Shown: piece by piece, positions 16,929-25,647 of the stretch
Layout of the letters: every line of letters begins with the position of its first letter
How positions within the stretch are numbered: position 1 is the first letter of the stretch
From: Lujinxingia vulgaris
GTDB lineage: Bacteria; Myxococcota_A; Bradymonadia; Bradymonadales; Bradymonadaceae
Direction of reading: 5' to 3'
Assembly: GCF_007997015.1 (NCBI RefSeq)
Contig: NZ_VOSM01000001.1
Location: 310,001 to 374,000 of the forward strand
Length of the DNA: 64,000 bases
The notes under the pieces: model-generated
The model's input: the letters and a program-made list of their open reading frames with translations, nothing else
Databases searched by the model: none
What the model was told of the DNA's origin: nothing
Made by a program: the position numbers and the translations under genes

Positions 16929-18547
16929 GGTCCCCCCCACTGGCAGGCGTTGGGGGTGTTGAGCCAGGAGTCGTAGGTCAGACCGTTACGCGCCTGGAAG
17001 GCGTTTTCGCAGAAGGCGTCGCAGACCTCGTACACAACCTCGATGGAGCCCCCGAAGAAGTCGGCAAAGTACGCAAACTCCGTCGTGGTCAGCGCGTAGC
17101 GAAGACGCGGAAGTTCGCCGGTGGGCCATTCGAGCATGGGCGCGTTGACCGGGTACTCGCGCTGGCCGGCAATGTAAGTCGTGGGGATGGGCAGGAGCTG
17201 GCAGAGTTTGGTGTATTGCGGGCGCTCCGAGCCCGGGGGGATCGGCAGCTCCAGCTCATAGTTCTCCAGCGGCGGGGTGCTGGAGAGCGGGAAGATGTAG
17301 CGGACGGCCGAGCGCAGGGGGGGCTCAAAATCGCGGCTCTCCAGCGCCTGCCAGGGGCTGTTCCAGGACCAGGTGATGCCGGGGTAGGCCGCTTCTGAGC
17401 CCACCAGCCAGCCGAAGCTGTAGGGGGCGTCGGGCTGATCGCTGGACTGGTTAAACGCAAGCAGCTGCGCCAACTTCTCGGGGGTCGCGGTCAGCTGCAG
17501 GTTGTTGATGACGACCAGCGTCAGCGCCGGGCGCTCCACCTCATCGGCCATCGCGTCGCGGGCGTCAGCGAGTATGGCGTTGATGGGATAGTCGATGCTG
17601 GAGGACTGGTCGCAGCCCGAGGTCGGTTGGCCCTGGCGGTCGCGCGGGTAGTAGACCCCGAGCTCGCGCACCGGTTTTCGTTCCTCGGCAAACTCGCTGA
17701 GGATGGTCTGGCGCACGGCGTTGACGATCTGCTGGCAGCGACCGGCGTTGGTGACCTGAAGATCGATCAGGAAGGCGATGTGGGTGGGGTGGCGGATGGC
17801 CTCAACGCTCTGATCGAGCTCGGCGACGTTGAGCACCGGGCCGGGTTTGAGACGCGCGGCAAGATGCGCGGCAGGTCGGTCGTTGCGACGGGGGCGCAGC
17901 GCCATGCATGGAGGGTTGTCTGTCCAGCTCTGGGGTAGTTCAACCCGATCGCTGAGGCGTTGCCAGCCTTCGGCGGGGGGGGCGGCTGCGCAGTCGGCCA
18001 GAGCGTCAGCCGGAGCGGCGTCGTAGAGGATCCACTCGAAGGTGCGGCGATGCGGAAGATCGATGGTTTTGAAAAGATCGGTGAGGCTGGCGTCGGCGAA
18101 GTTGTTGTTGGCCGTGGCGACCGGCGCGATCTCAAAACTTGCGGCGATCTGCTGAGGTCGCACCGGTGCGGAGGGGATGGGACCGAAGCGCGTGTGTGTG
18201 GCGCGCAGCGCGGTGACGTTGGCCGGGGGGCTCCAGCGGCCGGGGACCTGGAACTGCAGGCAGAGGTAGAGGCGATCGCAGGCGAAGGGCTCCGAGGGCA
18301 TGGGAGCGTCGCTGAGATCGATGGGCTGAATTTCGCCGTTCTGCCAGAGCTCGAAGCTCAAAAGGTCGGGGTCGGCGACGTCGGCGATGCGCCAGACCAG
18401 GTAGGTCAGGTCATCGTGCTCGGAGTAGACGGCCTGCAGTGCGCGGGGGGCGTAGGGGCTGGTCTCGAAGTCCACAAAGGAGCACGAGCCGGCGCCGAAG
18501 GCGGCGGCGATCGTCAGCAGCAGGATGGGAAGGCGAAGAGGGGCCAA
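16925..18547 (-). CDS. Large lipoprotein with VWA-like segment, first operon gene
   Basis: 540 residues. Starts at TTG 18547 with GGAG about seven bases upstream; no in-frame ATG gives a signal peptide. Lipobox FGAGSC at residues 17-22. The segment THIAFLIDLQVTNAGRCQQIV (about 255-275), followed by ALTLVVINNLQL (about 340-351), resembles the strands of a von Willebrand A fold without a clear metal site. Many cysteines (CDRLYLC, CDAFCENAF) suggest disulphides. It is the first gene after a sigma-54-like promoter. Function unknown; adhesin-like or structural part of the envelope complex by context. Confidence 0.75.
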   Translation of the reverse strand: MAPLRLPILLLTIAAAFGAGSCSFVDFETSPYAPRALQAVYSEHDDLTYLVWRIADVADPDLLSFELWQNGEIQPIDLSDAPMPSEPFACDRLYLCLQFQVPGRWSPPANVTALRATHTRFGPIPSAPVRPQQIAASFEIAPVATANNNFADASLTDLFKTIDLPHRRTFEWILYDAAPADALADCAAAPPAEGWQRLSDRVELPQSWTDNPPCMALRPRRNDRPAAHLAARLKPGPVLNVAELDQSVEAIRHPTHIAFLIDLQVTNAGRCQQIVNAVRQTILSEFAEERKPVRELGVYYPRDRQGQPTSGCDQSSSIDYPINAILADARDAMADEVERPALTLVVINNLQLTATPEKLAQLLAFNQSSDQPDAPYSFGWLVGSEAAYPGITWSWNSPWQALESRDFEPPLRSAVRYIFPLSSTPPLENYELELPIPPGSERPQYTKLCQLLPIPTTYIAGQREYPVNAPMLEWPTGELPRLRYALTTTEFAYFADFFGGSIEVVYEVCDAFCENAFQARNGLTYDSWLNTPNACQWGGP

Positions 18548-18591
18548 GCGTGAGCTCCGACCGAACAGAGATAAGGGACGGTCTCGGGCTC

Positions 18592-18607
18592 GGCAAAGCT
18601 CATGCCA
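18592..18607 (-). promoter_or_regulatory. Candidate sigma-54 (-24/-12) promoter of the motor operon
   Basis: The minus strand reads TGGCATGAGCTTTGCC, matching TGGCAYR-N4-TTGCW except for the last base, with exactly ten bases between the -24 GG and -12 GC. Predicted transcription start is near 18580, giving a leader of about 34 bases before the TTG start at 18547. Sigma-54 control is common for flagella, pili and myxobacterial development genes. No enhancer-binding protein is encoded here. Confidence 0.55.
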
Positions 18608-18675
18608 GCACGTTCAGGGGGGCTCCGAGACGTCATCACATCGTGGGGCACCCTAGCCGAAAGGCAGGCAAAGCT

Positions 18676-18705
18676 CCAGCCGCCGCGCGGGTGCGCGGCG
18701 GCTGG
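18676..18705 (-). terminator. Strong hairpin between TM2 gene and motor operon
   Basis: Perfect 13-bp stem ccagccgccgcgc/gcgcggcggctgg with a 4-nt loop, 32 bases after the stop of the TM2-domain gene. The T-tract is weak (agcttt on the minus strand), so it may be an inefficient or Rho-assisted terminator. Confidence 0.55.
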
Positions 18706-18737
18706 ATTTCAGGAAAACAGGGAGGTTTTCGGGGTGT

Positions 18738-19823
18738 TCAGGGAGAGGACTGGCGGTTGATGCGTTCAGCGACGACGACGGCGTCGACGATCGACCAGAT
18801 GTGCACGACCCAGCCCAGCAGGACGAGCCAGAGGAGGATGCAGAGGACCATCATGATGATGCCCTTGCTGACCTCGCCATTGTAGATCTGGCCGGTGCCG
18901 CAGAGGATCAGGCTGAGCAGCAACGCCATGCCCGGCTGATGTTCGGGCTGGTCGAGGGCGTTGGCCTGGCTGAGCGCGAGCTCTCCGGCGCCGGCGGGAG
19001 CCAGGGCGGTGGAGGGTCGCGGTGCGGCAAAGCCGAAGGGAGAGCTCTCGGGCTGGGGGGCGTAGGGCGTGGCCTCGTAGCCGGTGCAGGAGACGACGGT
19101 GGCGCGCTGGTTAGCGAGCGGTTTGGGCTCGCAGCTGGCGGCGGCGTCGACGATGACCGAGCTGGAGTCACAGCCTGCGGTGGAGGTTGTCGAGAAACGC
19201 TCGGCGGAGCGCAGGCCGCCGTCGTAGCCCTCGCGGTGCGAGAGGGTGGAGCGATTGTTGCGGGTGGAGACAACTCCGTAGTCGAGCCTCGGCTCACGGA
19301 TCGTCCCGGGAGGCGGCGCGAAGTCGGTGTGCGCGCGTTCGCCGCGATCGCGGGAGGGGTCGGGGTAGCGCTGCAGCGGAGCGTGGGGCTGTTGGACCGG
19401 CGAGAAGGCCGGGGCGTCGGCGGCGTCATCGAGGGTCGCTCCGAAGGGGGAGCGGGCCGGGTCGACGGGAGCCGGAGCCGGCGCGGGGCTCGTCTGGCGA
19501 GCGTCCCCGGGCTTGGTAGCAGGGGACACCTGGGGGCGCCCGGCGGCGATATCGGCGGCGGCTTCGAGTTCTTGCCAGCTGCGGTCGAGCTCCTGGCGCG
19601 GGGGGGGAGCGTGGAGGTTCTGGCCGTTGGGCACCTGGTAGTAGAGGTTGCCGTCGGCGTCGCTGTCGAGCTCGAGCACCCCCTCTTCGAGAAGTTGATT
19701 GAGCAGGCGATTGGCCTCCCTCGAAGGGATCCCGAGGTAGTAGGCGACCGAAGCGGTCGTGATCCGGGCGTCGGTCTCAAAGGCCATCTTCAAAATGGCT
19801 TGTTCAAATCGCTGCACTTCCAT
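18738..19823 (-). CDS. Winged-helix / TM2-domain fusion membrane protein
   Basis: 361 residues. The N-terminus (1-65) has a winged-helix pattern: ARITTASVAYYLGIPSREANRLLNQLLEEGVLELD, followed by a GNLYYQVP wing. A long Pro/Ala/Ser-rich disordered linker (70-300) follows. The C-terminus carries two membrane helices of the TM2 family: GTGQIYNGEVSKGIIMMVLC and LLWLVLLGWVVHIWSIVDAVVVAERIN. TM2 domains normally stand alone or follow short N-termini, so the DNA-binding-like head is unusual. It could be a membrane-tethered regulator, or the winged helix may serve protein contacts. Single gene, ending in the hairpin near 18.69 kb, just upstream of the motor operon promoter. Confidence 0.75.
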   Translation of the reverse strand: MEVQRFEQAILKMAFETDARITTASVAYYLGIPSREANRLLNQLLEEGVLELDSDADGNLYYQVPNGQNLHAPPPRQELDRSWQELEAAADIAAGRPQVSPATKPGDARQTSPAPAPAPVDPARSPFGATLDDAADAPAFSPVQQPHAPLQRYPDPSRDRGERAHTDFAPPPGTIREPRLDYGVVSTRNNRSTLSHREGYDGGLRSAERFSTTSTAGCDSSSVIVDAAASCEPKPLANQRATVVSCTGYEATPYAPQPESSPFGFAAPRPSTALAPAGAGELALSQANALDQPEHQPGMALLLSLILCGTGQIYNGEVSKGIIMMVLCILLWLVLLGWVVHIWSIVDAVVVAERINRQSSP

Positions 19824-19989
19824 GGGGCGCCACCCTCTTGGTTACCACATCACCAGTGAACGAAACGGGCCGGGAAGCCTGCGCGCTCACTCTTAAAACT
19901 ATCGTAGCGAGGCGAATTGTTCCCAACAAGCCAGGCTGCGAGCATGCATAGACTATGCCGCGAGGTGTGTTGGTGGTGGGTCTGAGGCC

Positions 19990-20664
19990 TTAAGCGCGCG
20001 GCGTACCCATCACGATCACCCTGTTATTAAAACTAAGCAGAGCGCCATCACATTCAACGCTGCCGCCCACCTCTTCGACAGAGCCGGGCGATCCGGCCAG
20101 AAAGTGGGCGGTGGGGCGCAGGTTCAAGCCGACGCGAGGGTCGGCGCCGTGGGCCGGCACGATGACCCGGGGGCTGAGCGCGCGGCACCACTCCCAGGCC
20201 TGGGCAGCCCCGATGGTGAAGAAGCCGCCCACCGGCACGATCAACACGTCGATGCGCGGGCCTGCGCTCAGGGCTTTAAGATCGAGGGGGCGCGGGCTGT
20301 GGCCGACATCGCCCAGGTGCACCAGCCGCCTGGAGGCGACCTCCACACTGAGGATATCGCTTGTGCCGCCGCGCCGCACTCCGCGGTACTCGTCGTGGTA
20401 GACCCGCGTGCGAGAGATTCTGAAAGGCCCTACCTCGCCAACTTCAACCCGGGGGGCGGGGTGGATGAGCGCGTCGAGGGCGGCGTGATCGTCGTGCTCG
20501 TGGGTCACGACCACCGCGTCAAAAGCGTCCTCGATGGGAGGGAGCGCCATTTTTCCGCCGAATCCTCCCGGGCGGTAGGGGTCGATGAGCAGGCTGCGGT
20601 CGCCGCAGCGAAGCCCGAAGCAGGCGTGGCCGTACCAGGTGAGGATGAGCGGGGGAGGGCTCAT
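19990..20664 (-). CDS. Metal-dependent hydrolase, metallo-beta-lactamase fold
   Basis: 224 residues of the UPF0173/UlaG-like class. Motifs: TWYGHACFGLR near residue 9, THEHDDHAALD near 54 (HxHxDH metal site), HLGDVGHS near 115, and a late VPAHGADP near 165. Substrate unknown. ATG at 20664 overlaps the stop of the upstream lipoprotein gene (ATGA). It is last in the nusB-side transcription unit. Confidence 0.85.
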   Translation of the reverse strand: MSPPPLILTWYGHACFGLRCGDRSLLIDPYRPGGFGGKMALPPIEDAFDAVVVTHEHDDHAALDALIHPAPRVEVGEVGPFRISRTRVYHDEYRGVRRGGTSDILSVEVASRRLVHLGDVGHSPRPLDLKALSAGPRIDVLIVPVGGFFTIGAAQAWEWCRALSPRVIVPAHGADPRVGLNLRPTAHFLAGSPGSVEEVGGSVECDGALLSFNNRVIVMGTPRA

Positions 20665-21755
20665 GGCTTGCGAGTGTCTTCAGGCGCATCGCGCCTGTCG
20701 GCATCTGGCGTATCGCCATCGTGCGGATCGGCTTCGCGCTCTCTTACGTCCTCTTCGATCAGGTTGCGATCCAGCCAGCTCGCCAGGGCCTGGCGGGAGA
20801 GGGGAGGCAGCTCGCCAAGGGTGAGCGCGAGCAGCGCCGCGTCGCTAAAGCGGGCCGCGGCCGGCGGCGCAATGAGCGCGTCGCTGCCCTCGACGATCGC
20901 GCGGGGGCGAGCCTCACTGCGGTCGATGGTGAGGGGAGAAGAATCGCGGTAATCGCGGGCCAGCGACCATCCGTGGGCCGGAGCACGTCTTAAGGTGGCG
21001 GGGTTTTGCGTCGCATCGTCGGCCGGAGCATCGGCCTCGTCAGTGTTCCGGGCGGTGGCGGTGAGCGCGGCGCTGCGCGCCGCGGCGGCCGCACGGCTGA
21101 CCTCCGAGATGGCCTCGGGGCCCACCGGCTCCGCCTGCTCGGGGGCTGCCGAGTCGCCCTCATCGCTCAAACCATCATGGCGAGTCGAGGCGGCGCCCGG
21201 TGAGGTGAGCGCGGCGTAAAGGATATGATCGTCGGCGCTGAGATCGTCGGGTAGCTCCGCGCTTTGCGGGGCGTGTGCTGCAGCATCACTGCCGGCGCCT
21301 TCCCGGGGCCGGGGAGGTTGCAGAAGCCCCAGAAGTTGGCCGCGGGCGTCGAAGATCGCCCAGCGCTCATCGGCGCGCTCCACCCGCCAGTGGCCGCTGA
21401 GCTCGGCGACATCCTCGCTGATCCAGGCGCTCGTGGCGTCTTCACCCTCAAAGCTCGCCGCGATGATCTGAGCGTCGTCGCTCATGCGCACACGCCCCAC
21501 CGGGCGCAGCGCGCTGTCGTAGACGCGGACCTGGTTTGAGCGCAGGCGCACCTTAAAGCGCTCGCCATCGGCACCTTCAAAGACCAGCCGCTTTCCGCGG
21601 GTGGTGTACTGCTCATAGAGTCGCTCGCCAGGCACAAACCGAGCGAGCTCGGGAGGCTCACTCAGGCACCCGGTCAAAAGCAGCAGAGCCCCCCCAAGGG
21701 CCAGCGTCAGCCCTGCTCGTCGGGTGCGGCGATGGTGATGTCTCGGTTTTGACAT
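20661..21755 (-). CDS. Predicted lipoprotein, unknown function
   Basis: 364 residues; basic N-terminus (MSKPRHHHRRTRR), hydrophobic core and lipobox LLLTGC at residues 25-30. Residues 35-145 form a beta-rich domain (RLVFEGADGERFKVRLRSNQVRVYD, WRVERADERWAIFDARGQLLGLL), followed by a long Ala/Asp/Pro-rich, probably unstructured tail with a short helical SRQALASWLDRNLIEEDV motif. The start lies 49 bases inside nusB and lacks a clear ribosome site, so the N-terminus is not certain, although the lipobox supports it. Confidence 0.7.
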   Translation of the reverse strand: MSKPRHHHRRTRRAGLTLALGGALLLLTGCLSEPPELARFVPGERLYEQYTTRGKRLVFEGADGERFKVRLRSNQVRVYDSALRPVGRVRMSDDAQIIAASFEGEDATSAWISEDVAELSGHWRVERADERWAIFDARGQLLGLLQPPRPREGAGSDAAAHAPQSAELPDDLSADDHILYAALTSPGAASTRHDGLSDEGDSAAPEQAEPVGPEAISEVSRAAAAARSAALTATARNTDEADAPADDATQNPATLRRAPAHGWSLARDYRDSSPLTIDRSEARPRAIVEGSDALIAPPAAARFSDAALLALTLGELPPLSRQALASWLDRNLIEEDVREREADPHDGDTPDADRRDAPEDTRKP

Positions 21756-22153
21756 AGCTGGTCGAGGAGTCCGTTGATGAAGCCCGGGGTACCTTTATCG
21801 CCAAACTCTTTGGCGAGCTCCACACAGGCGTTGATCACCACCAGCGGCGCCGTCTCTCCTTCCAGGAGCTCGCTGACTCCCAGGCGAAGCAGGTTGCGGT
21901 CGACCGCGGCCATGCGTTCGATGCGCCAGCGCGGGCTGAGGATACGAATCTCCTCATCGATGCCGGCCAGGTTATCGATCACCGCATGCACCCGCGCGAC
22001 CACCAGATCCCAGTAGCGGGCGGGGTGATCGTCGGGCTCGGCCAGGGTGGCGCGAATGGTCTCCAGCGCGTGGCGAGCCTCGTAGCCCGAGACGTCAATC
22101 GCGTAGAGGGTGCGCAGCGCCGCTCGGCGCGCGCGTCGTTGCTTATCGATCAT
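21707..22153 (-). CDS. nusB: Transcription antitermination factor NusB
   Basis: 148 residues, all-helical NusB fold. Visible family features are RRAALRTLYAIDVSG at the N-terminus, RIERMAAVDRNLLRLGVSELL in the middle and VVINACVELAKEFGDKGTPGFINGLLD near the end. NusB binds NusE/S10 and boxA RNA in rRNA antitermination. It follows ribH by 12 bases; ribH-nusB is a widely conserved pair. Confidence 0.95.
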   Translation of the reverse strand: MIDKQRRARRAALRTLYAIDVSGYEARHALETIRATLAEPDDHPARYWDLVVARVHAVIDNLAGIDEEIRILSPRWRIERMAAVDRNLLRLGVSELLEGETAPLVVINACVELAKEFGDKGTPGFINGLLDQLCQNRDITIAAPDEQG

Positions 22154-22165
22154 GAAAATTCTCTT

Positions 22166-22636
22166 TTAGCCTGAGAGCGCGTCGTAGAGGTTGACCATCT
22201 CCAGGGCGGCCATGGCAGCCTCGACACCCTTGTTACCAACTTTGGAGCCGCTGCGCTCCACGGCCTGGTCGAGCGAATCGCAGGTGATCACGCCAAAGCT
22301 CAGCGGCACCTCGCCATCCATCGCCAGCTGCCCGATGCCCTTGGTGGCTTCCGCAGCGATGTAGTCGAAGTGCGGGGTGGAGCCGCGAATGAGCACTCCT
22401 AAGCAGATGATCGCATCGACCTTGAGCGTGCGTTTGACGCGCGCGGCGGTCATCGGCAGCTCAAAGCAGCCCGGGCAGCGCACCACGGTGATGTCGTCTT
22501 TGTCGACCCCGTGGCGCACGAGCGTGTCGATCGCGCCGCTGAGAAGTTGCTCCGAGAAGAAGGAGTTCCAGCGCGAGGAGACGATCGCAAAACGCTTGCC
22601 CTGGCCGTGAAAGCCACCTTCGATGGTGTTGGTCAT
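22166..22636 (-). CDS. ribH: 6,7-dimethyl-8-ribityllumazine synthase
   Basis: Penultimate enzyme of riboflavin synthesis; condenses the ribitylamino-pyrimidine with 3,4-dihydroxy-2-butanone 4-phosphate. 156 residues. Features: IVSSRWNSFFSEQLLSGAID, the VRCPGCFELPMTA loop, ICLGVLIRGSTPHFDYIAAEATKGI with the active-site histidine, and SFGVITCDSLDQAVERSGSKVGNKGVEAA. AAGGAT precedes the ATG. Part of the rib cluster between ribBA and nusB. Confidence 0.97.
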   Translation of the reverse strand: MTNTIEGGFHGQGKRFAIVSSRWNSFFSEQLLSGAIDTLVRHGVDKDDITVVRCPGCFELPMTAARVKRTLKVDAIICLGVLIRGSTPHFDYIAAEATKGIGQLAMDGEVPLSFGVITCDSLDQAVERSGSKVGNKGVEAAMAALEMVNLYDALSG

Positions 22637-22674
22637 AACATAATCCTTTTTAAAATCAACCGCTTAGGCTGCGC

Positions 22675-23820
22675 TCAGCGGGAGGGGATGGGGATCTGGT
22701 TGACGATCTCGATGCCGAAACCGTCGGAACCGACGATGGTCTTGGGGCGGTTGGTCATCACTTCGACCTTGCCGCAGCCGGCGTCGCGCAGAATCTGGGC
22801 GCCGATGCCCAGCGAGCGCAAGATCTGGCGGGGCTGGTTGACCTGGCGGGCGCGCTCGGCCTCGTCGAGCTCTTCGGTGGCTTTGTGCACGTAGCGGCGC
22901 ACGAGATCGGAGGCGCGGGTGGCGGGCTTGTCCAGGTAGACGATGACGCCCGTGCCGGCCTCACCGATGGCCTGCATGCAGTCGCCCAGCAGCGAGGCGC
23001 TCTCGCTCTTGTCTTTCAAAAAGATGTCGAAGCCATCGACGCGGGGCTGCACGCGCACCGGCGTGGGGGTCGCGGCGTCGGGGGTGCCGCAGATAAAGCA
23101 GAGGTGCTCGGCGTTGTCGACGCGGCTGCGGTAGACGCGCACTTTCCAGTCGCCGGGAAACTCAGTGGGGAGCTCGGCCTCTTCGACCACCTCCAGCAGG
23201 GACTCGCGCTGCAGGCGGTAGGTGATGATGTCGCTGACCGAGAGGAGCACCATGTTATGCTCTTCGGCAAAACGCTCCAGGTCGCTTAAGCGCGCCATGG
23301 TACCGTCGGGGTTCATGATCTCGCAGATCACGCCGGCGGGTTTGCTGCCGGCCAGGCGAGCCAGGTCGACGCTGCCTTCGGTCTGACCGGTGCGCACGAG
23401 CACGCCGCCGTCGCGGGCGCGAAGCGGGAAGATATGCCCGGGCATCACGATGTCGTGGCGGGTTGCCCCGTCTGCCACAGCGGCCTCGATGGTGCGGGCG
23501 CGGTCGGCCGCCGAGATGCCGGTGGTCACGCCCTCGGCCGCCTCAATGCTCACCGTAAACGCGGTGCCAAAGGGGCTGGTGTTGCTGTCGACCATCATCG
23601 GGATGCCCAGCGTCTCGATCTGGTCGGGGGTCAGCGTCAGGCAGATCAGCCCGCGGCCGTACGTGGCCATAAAGTTGATGGCCTCCGGGGTGACCTTGTC
23701 GGCGGCCATGACCAGATCCCCTTCATTTTCGCGCTCTTCGGCATCGAGCAGGATCACCATCTCACCGTTGGCGATGGCTTTGAGTGCTCGTTCTACCCGA
23801 GCGATTGCGGCGTCAGACAT
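22675..23820 (-). CDS. ribBA: DHBP synthase with degenerate GTP cyclohydrolase II domain
   Basis: 381 residues. Residues 1-205 are DHBP synthase (RibB): [10 protein letters not shown] at 26-35, [13 protein letters not shown] at 121-133, [14 protein letters not shown] at 165-178. At the usual GHTE site the sequence is GQTE (Gln146). Residues about 206-381 are collinear with GTP cyclohydrolase II, but its RVHSEC...RCDCG zinc site is missing: [10 protein letters not shown] and LLGDCMQAI stand there instead. It therefore resembles RibBX-type proteins, so GTP cyclohydrolase activity is doubtful and a separate ribA is expected elsewhere. GGAGGT precedes the ATG. Confidence 0.88.
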   Translation of the reverse strand: MSDAAIARVERALKAIANGEMVILLDAEERENEGDLVMAADKVTPEAINFMATYGRGLICLTLTPDQIETLGIPMMVDSNTSPFGTAFTVSIEAAEGVTTGISAADRARTIEAAVADGATRHDIVMPGHIFPLRARDGGVLVRTGQTEGSVDLARLAGSKPAGVICEIMNPDGTMARLSDLERFAEEHNMVLLSVSDIITYRLQRESLLEVVEEAELPTEFPGDWKVRVYRSRVDNAEHLCFICGTPDAATPTPVRVQPRVDGFDIFLKDKSESASLLGDCMQAIGEAGTGVIVYLDKPATRASDLVRRYVHKATEELDEAERARQVNQPRQILRSLGIGAQILRDAGCGKVEVMTNRPKTIVGSDGFGIEIVNQIPIPSR

Positions 23821-23841
23821 CGGCGCTACCTCCAGAAAGGA

Positions 23842-24480
23842 TCATTGAAATCCGAAACGTGCGAGCTTCTCCAGGTTCAACCCGCCGGTGGCGTCGGGCT
23901 CGACGAATTTGCGGACATATTTGCCCAGCACGTCGGCCTCCAGGTTGACCCGCTGACCGACGGTGTAGTCGGTGATCTTGGTCTTGTCGGATGTAAAGGG
24001 GATGATCGCAAGGCCAAAGCGCGTGCCATCGACGGAGTTGACTGTCAGGCTGACGCCATCGACACAGACCGAGCCCTTATCGATGAGGTAGGGCGCGACC
24101 TCCGGGGGGGCTTCGACCTCAAAGAGCCAGGCGTTCTTTTCTTTGCTGCGCTTGCGAATCACGCCCACGCCGTCGACGTGCCCGAGCACGAGATGACCGC
24201 CGAGGCGATCGCCAACGCGCAGCGCGCGCTCCAGGTGCACCTTATCGCCGATGCGGCGCTCGCCAAGCGTGGTCTTGCGCAGGGTCTCGGGGCTGGCGTC
24301 GACGCAGAAGCCATCGCCGGAAAGCCGCGTGACCGTGAGGCAGGCGCCATCCACAGCGATCGACTCGCCGAGCTCAATGGTGCTTAAGTCAAAGCTCGTG
24401 GCGATGGTGAGCTCCCAGTTCTCGCCAGCCTGGCGTCTGGCGCGAACTTCGCCCAGATCGGCGACCAATCCGGTAAACAT
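23842..24480 (-). CDS. ribE: Riboflavin synthase
   Basis: 212 residues with the duplicated lumazine-binding fold: starts [12 protein letters not shown]; first repeat has [16 protein letters not shown] and [16 protein letters not shown]; second has [31 protein letters not shown] and [15 protein letters not shown]. It dismutates two lumazines to riboflavin. Starts 3 bases after ribD and is followed 21 bases later by ribBA. Confidence 0.97.
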   Translation of the reverse strand: MFTGLVADLGEVRARRQAGENWELTIATSFDLSTIELGESIAVDGACLTVTRLSGDGFCVDASPETLRKTTLGERRIGDKVHLERALRVGDRLGGHLVLGHVDGVGVIRKRSKEKNAWLFEVEAPPEVAPYLIDKGSVCVDGVSLTVNSVDGTRFGLAIIPFTSDKTKITDYTVGQRVNLEADVLGKYVRKFVEPDATGGLNLEKLARFGFQ

Positions 24481-24483
24481 CGT

Positions 24484-25641
24484 TTAAGCCTCGTCGAAGA
24501 TCGAAGGGAGCTGTGCGCGGCGCTCCGCCGGCACCTCGCCATGAATGAGCAGATCGTCGCCCAGGCGCTCTACCGCCGGGGCGCTCAGCGTGACGGCGTC
24601 GTTCATAAGCTCAAAGCCGCGGCCGCCAAGGGGCGCGGGTCCGCTTCCGCCAATAACTTTCGGAGCCACAAAGGCGTAGGCGTAGTCGACCAGCCCCTGG
24701 TCAAAGAGCGCGCCGTGGAGCGCGCTGCCGCCTTCGACCAGCACGCTCAAAAGATCGCGTGAGGCGATGGTGCGCAGGACCTGCTGAAGATCGAGGCGGC
24801 CCGAAGCGTCGCGCGTCACGTGGATCACCTCCACGTTGGCGCGGGCCTCAAGGGCTTCGGCGCGTGCCGGGTCGGCGTCTTCGGCGCAGAGCACAAAGGT
24901 CGGCGCGCTGGAGTGTTCGAGGTTGTAGATCGCAAGCTCTGGCGAGGACTTCAACGCGGCGTCGAGCACAAAACGCGCCGGATCGCGGCCCTCTTCAAGG
25001 CGGCAGGTCAGGCGAGGGTTGTCAGCGAGCAGGGTGCCGGTGCCGATGAGGATAGCGTCGAGGCGATCGCGAAGTTGGTGGACGCGCTCGCGAGCGGGCT
25101 TTCCGGTGATCCAGCGGGAGTCGCCGGTGCTCGCGGCGATCTTCCCGTCGAGGGTCATCGCCCATTTGGCCGCCACCCAGGGCATGCCCGTGGTGATGTG
25201 TTTGAAGAAGGGGGCGTTAAGCGCGCGCGACTCCGCGTCGAGCACGCTCTCTACAACCTCAACGCCGGCCTCACGCAGCCGTCGTACGCCGCGCCCGCTG
25301 ACCTTCGGGTTGGGATCGATGGTGCCCACGACCACGCGTTTGATCTTATGGCGAATGATCGCGTCGGAGCAGGGCGGGGTGCGGTTAAAATGGCTGCAGG
25401 GCTCCAGGTTGACGAAGAGCTCGGCGCCCTCAACGTCGCCGCCGGCATCTTTGATGGCGGCGATCTCGGCGTGATCTTCGCCGGCGCGCACATGGTAGCC
25501 ACGCCCGATCACCTCGCCATCCCGCACAATCACACACCCCACCATCGGGTTGGGCCGGGTGCGGCCCTCCGCACGTCGGGCAAGCGCGATGGCCTGGGCC
25601 ATGTACTCGCCATCGGTGGGCTTCTGCAAAGACGCTACCAT
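24484..25641 (-). CDS. ribD: Bifunctional pyrimidine deaminase/reductase
   Basis: 385 residues. The deaminase half has GEDHAEIAAI (His57, Glu59) and EPCSHFNRTPPC (Cys82, Cys91), the zinc site. The reductase half begins near 150: AAKWAMTLDGKIAASTGDSRWITG, DAILIGTGTLLADNPRL, VLVEGGSALHGALFDQGLVD. It carries out the second and third steps of riboflavin synthesis. Seven bases separate it from nrdR. Confidence 0.97.
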   Translation of the reverse strand: MVASLQKPTDGEYMAQAIALARRAEGRTRPNPMVGCVIVRDGEVIGRGYHVRAGEDHAEIAAIKDAGGDVEGAELFVNLEPCSHFNRTPPCSDAIIRHKIKRVVVGTIDPNPKVSGRGVRRLREAGVEVVESVLDAESRALNAPFFKHITTGMPWVAAKWAMTLDGKIAASTGDSRWITGKPARERVHQLRDRLDAILIGTGTLLADNPRLTCRLEEGRDPARFVLDAALKSSPELAIYNLEHSSAPTFVLCAEDADPARAEALEARANVEVIHVTRDASGRLDLQQVLRTIASRDLLSVLVEGGSALHGALFDQGLVDYAYAFVAPKVIGGSGPAPLGGRGFELMNDAVTLSAPAVERLGDDLLIHGEVPAERRAQLPSIFDEA

Positions 25642-25647
25642 GGGATC

